Of a stretch of DNA of 7,280 nt, positions 1-4,744 are shown piece by piece. The position numbers and the translations under genes are program-made. The notes under the pieces are model-generated. The model searched no databases, was not told the DNA's origin, and saw only the letters and a program-made list of their open reading frames with translations. The stretch is from an uncultured Collinsella sp. GTDB lineage: Bacteria > Actinomycetota > Coriobacteriia > Coriobacteriales > Coriobacteriaceae. The stretch is taken from NCBI GenBank assembly GCA_900557505.1, contig USTC01000045.1, positions 1 through 7,280 on the forward strand. The letters are read 5' to 3'. Each line of letters begins with the position of its first letter. Positions within the stretch are counted from its first letter, which is position 1.

Positions 1-194
1 ATGCCCGTCGCGGCGCTTTCGCTCGCAGAGCTTTTACCAAGTGAAGGAACAAACGGCAGAGAGCGCTCGCGCAGCATCTGCCTCATAAACATATTGACCG
101 CAACAGACGAAGTCATGCCAAGCTCTTCGCACAGTTCGGCAAATGAGTCTTTAATTGACGAGTCCACTCGCACACTCAGCACAGACGCAGCCAT
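1..194 (-). CDS. RelB/DinJ-family antitoxin, N-terminal part (runs off the left edge)
   Basis: The visible 64 codons begin MAASVLSVRVDSSIKDSF and continue through ELCEELGMTSSVAVNMFMRQ to a segment ending LPFVPS. This is the usual layout of RelB/DinJ antitoxins: a short beta strand (SVRVDSS) and two helices forming a ribbon-helix-helix DNA-binding fold, followed by a linker. Family members are about 85-100 aa and bind a RelE/YafQ-type mRNA-cleaving toxin through the C-terminus, which lies outside this window. The ATG at 192-194 is chosen because AGGAGGT (complement of 199-205) sits 4 bases upstream of it. The gene follows the LacI-type gene on the same strand after a 42-bp gap. Such antitoxins normally repress their own operon by binding near the promoter. 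The family call is fairly secure from the N-terminus. Whether a toxin gene follows cannot be seen. Confidence 0.82.
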   Translation of the reverse strand, partial: MAASVLSVRVDSSIKDSFAELCEELGMTSSVAVNMFMRQMLRERSLPFVPSLGKSSASESAATG

Positions 195-216
195 GGATAC
201 CTCCTGTATGACATTG

Positions 217-251
217 TCTATATATTATCACACAGGCTAGCGCGAGGTCGA
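217..251 (-). promoter_or_regulatory. Possible promoter of the antitoxin gene, overlapping the end of the LacI-type gene
   Basis: On the minus strand, TCGACC (complement of 246-251, 4 of 6 to TTGACA) is followed after 16 bases by GATAAT (complement of 224-229). A TG one base before the latter makes it an extended -10. Initiation near 217 would give a leader of about 23 bases containing the AGGAGGT site. GACAATGTC, a short dyad just downstream at about 211-219, could be part of an autorepression site. The match is by eye and the -35 is weak, so this is a suggestion only. Confidence 0.32.
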
Positions 252-1259
252 TGCGCGGTGTTCGATGTGGCCGGGGATCTCAATGCGTTTGGGCGCCAGC
301 TTTGCGGCCTCGCCCACGGTGGTGGTAACGACGTCGATGCGCTCGGAAAGGCGCTCGACTACGCGCTCGGCAATGGTAATGGTGTCTTGCGCGGCCGTGG
401 TCACGCCGCCAAAGAGCACGTGGTTCCAGGGGTAATCGTCAAACGTCGCGATCTTGAGACCCGCCGGCAACGAGGGTCCCAGCTGTGCCAACGCCTCGGT
501 CAGACGCAGGAAAACCAGGCCGTTAACGGCGATAAGGCCGAGCTTTTTGCCTGCATGGCCGCGGATGGTCTCGTCCAAGCGACCGACGCCCGCGGCGCCC
601 CCGTTGGCCAAGGTGACGACCTCGCCCGCAAGGTCGCGTCGCGAAAGCTCGTCGGCAAAGGCCTCGGCGCGCTCACGACGCACGGGGCTGTCGTCGCTTG
701 CCTCAGTGAGCAGGCACAGGCGCTCGCTGCCAGCGGCGGCCAAAGCGTCTACCAAGCCTGCGACCAGTTCACGGTTGTTAGATGTCACCAGATCGACACC
801 GCCGTCGGCAACATCGCGGTCGAGCAGCACAACGGGCAGACGTCCCGCTGCCGCGGCGATCGCCTCGTCATTGCCTCCGCAGGTGTTGACGACCAGGCCG
901 TCCACGCCGGCATCGATAAGTCTGGTGAGCGACTCCGCTTCCTTAGCGGGGTCGTTGCCGCTAATGGCCGTCATGAGCGAGCAGCCGCGCGCAGCGGCGC
1001 TGGCGGAAAGTCCTTCGAGCATGGCGCTCGAGAACGGGTTGGCGATGTCGGCCAGGATCACGCCGATGAGGTTGGTACGTGAGCTGCGCAGATTGCGTGC
1101 GGCGGCACGTGGGCGATAGCCGGTGCGCTCGATAACCGCCGCGATGCGAGCGCGGGTTTCCTCGGTCATCTGCCCGGGGCGGTTGTTGAGATAGCGTGAG
1201 ACCGTGGCCGGGCTCACGCCCGCCTCGGCGGCAATGTCCTTGATTCTCATCTGCGCCAT
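237..1259 (-). CDS. LacI-family transcriptional regulator
   Basis: This is a cytoplasmic sugar- or metabolite-responsive DNA-binding protein of 340 aa, normal for the family. The LacI helix-turn-helix is at about residues 5-28 (IKDIAAEAGVSPATVSRYLN). The hinge helix is near 52-60 (AAARNLRSS). The periplasmic-binding-protein-like effector domain starts at LIGVILADIANPFSS and runs to about residue 335. The C-terminal parts NGLVFLRLTEAL, FDDYPWNHVLFGGVTT and AQDT resemble the KdgR-like branch, which senses ketodeoxygluconate-type ligands; this is a hint, not an assignment. I chose the ATG at 1257-1259, which has GGGGTG a few bases upstream. The frame stays open to 1307, but the ATG there has only an A/T tract before it. 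ATG 1248-1250 is another possible start. No sugar gene is adjacent, so the target is unknown. The gene lies 125 bp downstream of the GntR gene on the same strand. Confidence 0.88.
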   Translation of the reverse strand: MAQMRIKDIAAEAGVSPATVSRYLNNRPGQMTEETRARIAAVIERTGYRPRAAARNLRSSRTNLIGVILADIANPFSSAMLEGLSASAAARGCSLMTAISGNDPAKEAESLTRLIDAGVDGLVVNTCGGNDEAIAAAAGRLPVVLLDRDVADGGVDLVTSNNRELVAGLVDALAAAGSERLCLLTEASDDSPVRRERAEAFADELSRRDLAGEVVTLANGGAAGVGRLDETIRGHAGKKLGLIAVNGLVFLRLTEALAQLGPSLPAGLKIATFDDYPWNHVLFGGVTTAAQDTITIAERVVERLSERIDVVTTTVGEAAKLAPKRIEIPGHIEHRASTSR

Positions 1260-1384
1260 GGCGCACCCCGTTTCCCAATTGTCGGCAGCCTGAGCCATTT
1301 TAGGCATTTTTTTAAAAATCTCGCTTGCAAAACGCTGTAGGTGAGCAGCATCGTTTTTGCGTCTCGAGCAGATGCGATGACGGG

Positions 1385-2077
1385 CTAGATATTCGAGTCC
1401 TTGGACAGCTCAAAATAATCGGGATGTAAGGCGATAACCGGGCCCTGCTCCTCGGGCATTAGATGCAGGTGCGTCTCTGCCAGATAGCTCGCCGTGTCGG
1501 TATCGCCCCTCTTAATGGCCTCGAGAATCCGGCGATGCTGCCGACGAATCGGCCCCCAATCCAGGTCCTGCGACACCATACGCAACCAGTTGTATCGCTC
1601 AAAATGCGTGTTGACGCTCTTCATCCAATCCCACAGCATGTGACGGCCAGCAATCACGAAACACGTCTCATGGAACAGGTTGTCCAGATCGAAAAAGCGA
1701 CGCGTTTCGCTATGGTCGAGCGACTCGGACTCGGCAAGAATCTGCTCGAGCCGATGCTTTTGCTCGGGCGTGGCGGCCGAACAGCATTTAATAAGCACGC
1801 TTCTCTCGAGCTTCTCACGCAAGAAGCAGGCGTTTTCGGCGTGTTCCATGCTGATCTTAGAGACGTAGGTGCCGCTTTTGGGGCGCGTTTCCACCAGCTC
1901 CTGCTCACGCAAGCGTACAAAGGACTCGCGAATGGGCGTGCGCCCGATTCCCGTCTCCTTTTCCAGACCAATCGCCGAAAGACGCGTGCCGGGCTTGAGC
2001 TCGGCATAGATGATCTTGGAGCGCAATGCGTTGTATGCCTGATCTTGCAGACTCTGATAATGCTGGTGTTGTTCCAT
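1385..2077 (-). CDS. GntR-family transcriptional regulator, FadR subfamily with FCD domain
   Basis: This is a 230-aa cytoplasmic DNA-binding regulator. The winged helix is at about residues 8-75: AYNALRSKIIYAELKPGTRL, then TGIGRTPIRESFVRL as the recognition region, and ETRPKSGTYVS as the wing. The C-terminal all-helical FCD domain is at about 80-208. It shows the usual metal/effector pocket residues: D132 and H136 in LDNLFHE, H181 in RRQHRRI and H203 in ETHLHL. The family binds small carboxylic acids or sugar acids, often with a metal ion. The frame can be extended to two GTG codons near 2119, but the ATG at 2075-2077 is preferred because GAGGG lies 5 bases upstream. The gene follows the flavin reductase gene on the same strand after 210 bp, so it may control that gene, itself, or a distant locus. 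The ligand cannot be read from the sequence. Confidence 0.9.
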   Translation of the reverse strand: MEQHQHYQSLQDQAYNALRSKIIYAELKPGTRLSAIGLEKETGIGRTPIRESFVRLREQELVETRPKSGTYVSKISMEHAENACFLREKLERSVLIKCCSAATPEQKHRLEQILAESESLDHSETRRFFDLDNLFHETCFVIAGRHMLWDWMKSVNTHFERYNWLRMVSQDLDWGPIRRQHRRILEAIKRGDTDTASYLAETHLHLMPEEQGPVIALHPDYFELSKDSNI

Positions 2078-2109
2078 AAAGCCCTCGGATGAAGCCCACG
2101 GTTTATCGA

Positions 2110-2161
2110 ATTTCACCACGTAATACTATCGCATCCCCTATCTCCCCAGTTGCGGTGAAAT
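2110..2161 (-). promoter_or_regulatory. Probable control region of the GntR gene with an 8-bp separated inverted repeat
   Basis: ATTTCACC at 2110-2117 and GGTGAAAT at 2154-2161 form a perfect inverted repeat with 36 bases between the arms. Between them, on the minus strand, lies TAGTAT in the context GCGATAGTATTACGTGG, a possible -10 element. No good -35 is visible. Regulators of the GntR/FCD family commonly bind dyads near their own promoter, so an operator is plausible. The arm spacing is wide, however, and chance cannot be excluded. Confidence 0.3.
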
Positions 2162-2194
2162 AGGGCGCGCTCGCGTCGCCAAGATCACAAGAGC

Positions 2195-2236
2195 AAGCGG
2201 CGGCCGTCCCGAAACCCGGGGCGGCCGTCGCTTTTT
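2195..2236 (+). terminator. Strong intrinsic terminator, best formed on the plus strand
   Basis: The arm at 2195-2211 pairs with 2217-2233 around a 5-base loop (AAACC). Read as plus-strand RNA, all 17 positions pair, two of them as G-U (2200 with 2228, 2207 with 2221). A run of five T follows at 2232-2236. Read as minus-strand RNA, the two G-U pairs become A-C mismatches and the downstream sequence (TTGCTCTTG) is a poor U-tract. It may still partly stop transcripts from the reductase gene, but its geometry points to plus-strand transcription, for which no gene is visible upstream. Confidence 0.72.
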
Positions 2237-2249
2237 GCTATCTAGCGAC

Positions 2250-2278
2250 TGGTGCCGCGGGGACAGCCCCATGCACCA
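2250..2278. repeat. REP-like hairpin just after the reductase stop codon
   Basis: TGGTGC at 2250-2255 pairs with GCACCA at 2273-2278. Inside, GGGG at 2259-2262 pairs with CCCC at 2267-2270 around the loop ACAG, with a small internal loop of CGC opposite AT. The element carries the string TGGTGC-n3-GGGGACAG. This closely resembles TGGTGC-n4-GGGGACAG found on the minus strand in the 4598-4686 spacer, so the two look like copies of one dispersed intergenic repeat. As a hairpin 10 bases after the stop codon it could also protect the transcript 3' end. No T-tract follows. Confidence 0.5.
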
Positions 2279-2287
2279 AGGGGCTTA

Positions 2288-4237
2288 CTAGAGTTCGCAG
2301 GCAACCTTGTAGCCATCGCCGATGGCATCGCGGATGTTGCCGCACTTCTGGGCGTCGCCCAGCACGTGGGTAGCAACACCGGCAGCGGCAAGGTCGTCGG
2401 ACAACTTGGTATTGGGACGATAGCCCATGGCAAGCACCAGCGTATCGACACCGGTGATGGTGTGGACCTCGCCGTCCTTTTCGTAGCTGATAGCGTCCTC
2501 GGTAATCTCGGTCACCTTGGCCTCGGTCAGCACGTGAACGCCCTTGGAGAGCATGCGCGTGATGAGCACCGCGCGTCCGGCACCACCCTCGTTGGCGGCG
2601 AGCGTCTTGGTCATCTCGATAACAGTGACATCGCGGTTGGCCGGCGACAGGTCGTTGCCCAACGGGGCCAGGTAATCGGCCGTCTCGCAGCCGACGGTGC
2701 CGCCGCCTACGATGACGATCTTCTTGCCCGGGAAAGCCTTGCCGCCCAGCAGGTCGTCAGCCGTCATAACCTGCTTAAAGCCCTGCATAAAGGCCGGAGC
2801 GATGGGCTCGGCGCCATAAGCCAGGACGACCTCGTAGCCGGCGTAGTCACGCTGAATGTCCTCGGCCGAAAGCTCGGTGCCAAATACGCACTTCACGCCG
2901 GCCTCGGCCAGGCGACGGTACTGATACTTAATCACGCGGGTGAGTTCCTGCTTTGCCGGCGGAACGGCTGCGATGCGCATCTCGCCGCCCGGTTCGTCCT
3001 GCTTATCCACGAGCACCACGTTGTGGCCGCGCTTGGCAGCAATGTAGGCAGCCTCCATGCCCGCAGGACCAGCGCCCACAACGAGCACGTTCTTGGCCTC
3101 GGCGGCAGGCTCGTAGCCAGCCTCGTCGCGCTCCACGTCCGGGTTGACGGTGCAGGAGATGCGCTTGCCAAACATGATGCCGTTCAGGCAGCGCAGGCAG
3201 CCGATGCAGGGGCGGATGTCGTCGGCGTTGCCGGCAGCGGCCTTATTGCAGAACTCGGCATCGCACAGATTGGCGCGGCCCATCATGCAGATGTCGGCAG
3301 CGCCGTCCTCGATCAGCTCCTCGGCGATCCAGGCCTCGTTAATGCGGCCGACCGTGGCAACGGGAATGTTCACGTGCTTCTTAATCTCACGCGAGCAAGC
3401 GGCGTGCGAGGCCTGCTGCGTACCAGCGGCGGGAATCGCGGAGCCGCGCTTGATGGTGGTGCCGCCCGATACGTGAATCATGTCGACGCCTGCCTTCTCC
3501 AAGCGACGCGAGACATAAATCATATCGTTGAGGGTCAGGCCGCCATCGGTGTACTCGTCGCCCGAGATGCGGACGTCGATGATAAAGTCCTTGCCGCAGC
3601 GCTCGCGAATCTCGGCGATGACCTCGAGCAGAAAGCGCATGCGAGCGTCGAGCGAGCCGCCGTACTCGTCGGTGCGCTTGTTGTAGAGCGGGGTCAAAAA
3701 GCCGCCGAGCATACCGTGGGCGTGCGCCGCATGGACCTCGACGCCATCGACGCCAGCCTTTTGCATACGCACGGCGGCGTCGCCAAACTGGTGCGTGAGC
3801 TCGTGGATCTCATCGACCGTGATGGGGCGCGGCGCCTCGCGGGCGTAAGACGGGCCCACAAAGGACGGAGCGATCAGGCGCGGCGTGCCCGGAATGTTAA
3901 AGGCCATGTAGGCGGGGTGGAAGAGCTGCGGCATGATCTTGCAGCCATACTCGTGGACGGCCGCGGCGAGTTTTTCCCAGCCAGGGATAAACGTGTCGTC
4001 GTAGCAGCACATGTCACCCGGCAGGTAGGTATAGGTGGGCTCGACCGTCACGACCTCGGTGATGATCAGGCCAACGCCGCCCTTGGCGCGGGCACGGTAA
4101 TGATCGACCAAATCATCGGTCACATAGCCATGATCGGCCAGGTTAGTGGACACCGGCGGCATAAAGACGCGGTTCTTGACCTCGGTCGTACCGACCTTGA
4201 TCGGGCTAAAGAGCATCGGATAGGCGGAGGACTCCAT
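2288..4237 (-). CDS. Old Yellow Enzyme-type NAD(P)H:flavin ene-reductase (2,4-dienoyl-CoA / enoate reductase family)
   Basis: This is a 649-aa cytoplasmic flavo-iron-sulfur enzyme expected to reduce an activated C=C bond using NAD(P)H; the substrate is unknown. The FMN-binding TIM barrel spans about residues 8-340: FSPIKVGTTEVKNRVFMPP, QLFHPA at 104-109, EVHAAHAHGML at 167-177, NKRTDEYGG at 186-194, VGRIN at 296-300 and MGRANLCDAEF at 319-329. Four cysteines for a 4Fe-4S cluster are C344, C347, C350 and C362 (CIGCLRC, then ISCTVNP). The FAD domain begins at VLVVGAGPAGMEAAY (384-398) and the NAD(P) site at VIVGGGTVGCETADYL (508-523). The length is typical of FadH/enoate reductase/BaiCD-type proteins. 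The Tyr usually found after HAAH (as in GYLL) is absent. The ATG at 4235-4237 is chosen because AAGGAA lies about 7 bases upstream and the homologous part starts there, although the frame is open to 4318. In gut anaerobes such enzymes act on unsaturated acids, steroids or plant compounds. Confidence 0.92.
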   Translation of the reverse strand: MESSAYPMLFSPIKVGTTEVKNRVFMPPVSTNLADHGYVTDDLVDHYRARAKGGVGLIITEVVTVEPTYTYLPGDMCCYDDTFIPGWEKLAAAVHEYGCKIMPQLFHPAYMAFNIPGTPRLIAPSFVGPSYAREAPRPITVDEIHELTHQFGDAAVRMQKAGVDGVEVHAAHAHGMLGGFLTPLYNKRTDEYGGSLDARMRFLLEVIAEIRERCGKDFIIDVRISGDEYTDGGLTLNDMIYVSRRLEKAGVDMIHVSGGTTIKRGSAIPAAGTQQASHAACSREIKKHVNIPVATVGRINEAWIAEELIEDGAADICMMGRANLCDAEFCNKAAAGNADDIRPCIGCLRCLNGIMFGKRISCTVNPDVERDEAGYEPAAEAKNVLVVGAGPAGMEAAYIAAKRGHNVVLVDKQDEPGGEMRIAAVPPAKQELTRVIKYQYRRLAEAGVKCVFGTELSAEDIQRDYAGYEVVLAYGAEPIAPAFMQGFKQVMTADDLLGGKAFPGKKIVIVGGGTVGCETADYLAPLGNDLSPANRDVTVIEMTKTLAANEGGAGRAVLITRMLSKGVHVLTEAKVTEITEDAISYEKDGEVHTITGVDTLVLAMGYRPNTKLSDDLAAAGVATHVLGDAQKCGNIRDAIGDGYKVACEL

Positions 4238-4265
4238 ACAGGGTTCCTTTCGTTTGAGCCGCTGG

Positions 4266-4306
4266 GCGGCAGTTGCTAACGTACTTATCGTATCAGCAAC
4301 TGCCGC
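4266..4306. promoter_or_regulatory. 12-bp perfect inverted repeat (operator or leader hairpin) before the reductase gene
   Basis: GCGGCAGTTGCT at 4266-4277 and AGCAACTGCCGC at 4295-4306 are perfectly complementary with a 17-base AT-richer centre. On the minus strand no T-run follows, so it is not a standard terminator for the upstream gene. It begins 29 bases before the reductase start codon and spans the likely -10 region, which fits a repressor operator or an RNA hairpin in the leader. A second, overlapping dyad (ACTGC at 4300-4304 with GCAGT at 4311-4315) extends the symmetry upstream. Confidence 0.6.
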
Positions 4307-4318
4307 ATCCGCAGTCAA
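4287..4318 (-). promoter_or_regulatory. Possible promoter of the reductase gene
   Basis: On the minus strand, TTGACT (complement of 4313-4318) matches TTGACA at five of six positions. GATACG (complement of 4289-4294) follows at 18 bases, or TACGAT (complement of 4287-4292) at 20 bases; both are imperfect -10 elements. The inverted repeat arm at 4295-4306 occupies the spacer, so a bound regulator would block RNA polymerase. The -35 is good and the -10 uncertain. Confidence 0.33.
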
Positions 4319-4339
4319 ACATACCCAAACGCCGGTCGG

Positions 4340-4540
4340 CTAATGAATGCCGCGGCCCAAGTCTTCGGTGATTTTGTCCACGCCCTTAAGTGCAGCGCAC
4401 GTCTTTTTGTTGGAGCAATGCCCGGTGCAAACGCCACCCTGAGCGCAGTCGGCGCAGGTGCCCTTGCGGTAGATGCGCACGCACACGGCGACAAACGCAA
4501 TACCGATAACAGCCAGTACAACAATATCGATAGGTGCCAT
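4340..4540 (-). CDS. FeoB-associated Cys-rich membrane protein
   Basis: This is a 66-aa single-span membrane protein. Residues 4-22 (IDIVVLAVIGIAFVAVCVR) form one hydrophobic helix, followed by basic RIYRKG and a cysteine cluster: C29, C32, C38, C42 and C48, within TCADCAQGGVC and HCSNKKTC. This architecture and the CAALKG segment match the small Cys-rich proteins that sit beside feoB in many anaerobes (Pfam family named after p12 / FeoB-associated). Their role is unproven; a part in iron delivery or FeoB function is suggested by genomic context. The ATG at 4538-4540 has GAGGAGG (from the minus-strand string AGAGGAGGCT) about 6 bases upstream, a very strong ribosome binding site. It lies 204 bp downstream of feoB on the same strand, but a terminator and repeat-like DNA intervene, so it may have its own promoter or depend on readthrough. 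No convincing promoter hexamers are visible. Confidence 0.85.
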   Translation of the reverse strand: MAPIDIVVLAVIGIAFVAVCVRIYRKGTCADCAQGGVCTGHCSNKKTCAALKGVDKITEDLGRGIH

Positions 4541-4597
4541 AGCAAGCCTCCTCTAGTTAACCACCACTTACTCTACCCCATTCTTACCTGCTAAAAA

Positions 4598-4686
4598 GGG
4601 ACAGGTTTATTTTGGTCGGTTTTATCTGCGGAAACGCCACATCTTAACTTCTGGAGCAAAGCAATCTGTCCCCCATTGCACCAAAA
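4598..4686. repeat. REP-like intergenic repeat between feoB and the Cys-rich protein gene
   Basis: GGGACAG at 4598-4604 and CTGTCCC at 4666-4672 are perfect inverted ends enclosing about 60 bases. On the minus strand the element begins TTTTTGGTGCAATGGGGGAC and ends AAAATAAACCTGTCCC. Strings of the form AATAAACCTGTCCC and TTTGGTGCAA are, from general experience, common in dispersed bacterial intergenic repeats. It shares TGGTGC-n4-GGGGACAG with the hairpin at 2250-2278. No coding sequence is present. Its T5 start is also the U-tract of the feoB terminator. Confidence 0.5.
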
Positions 4687-4715
4687 AGCCCGAGTGTCGC
4701 TGGGACACCCGGGCT
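4683..4715 (-). terminator. Intrinsic terminator of feoB
   Basis: On the minus strand, AGCCCGGGTGTC (complement of 4704-4715) pairs with GACACTCGGGCT (complement of 4687-4698) around the loop CCAGC. All 12 positions pair, one of them as G-U, and TTTTT (complement of 4683-4687) follows directly. It lies about 30 bases after the feoB stop codon and is a textbook rho-independent terminator. Confidence 0.92.
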
Positions 4716-4744
4716 CGTGGAAAGGGGCTAATCCTTATTCGGAC

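Noticed and set aside
1..240. Plus-strand open frame at the left edge
   Set aside because: It has no ribosome binding site in view and no recognisable motif. The opposite strand encodes a clear RelB/DinJ N-terminus with an AGGAGGT site.
1260..1307. Longer N-terminus for the LacI-type protein starting at 1307
   Set aside because: Only an A/T tract precedes that ATG, and the added 16 residues precede the normal family start. The ATG at 1259 has a GGGGTG upstream and places the helix-turn-helix at the usual position.
1310..1375. Possible terminator between the GntR and LacI-type genes (GCAAAA with TTTTGC, then a T-rich tract)
   Set aside because: The stem is short, bulged and AT-rich with a loop of about 20 bases, and the T-tract is 9 bases past the stem. 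It is too weak to call.
2078..2119. GTG starts for the GntR protein at about 2119
   Set aside because: The ATG at 2077 has GAGGG at proper distance, and the extra 14 residues show no family similarity.
2252..4279. Very long plus-strand open frame (about 675 codons) opposite the ene-reductase
   Set aside because: The translated product has no recognisable domain and is rich in Gly, Ala, Asp, His and Val. The minus-strand frame has complete FMN, Fe-S and FAD motifs. The open antisense frame follows from GC-rich codon use.
4319..4342. GCCGGTCGGC after the Cys-rich protein gene as a terminator
   Set aside because: The loop would be only two bases and no T-run follows closely, so it cannot act as an intrinsic terminator.
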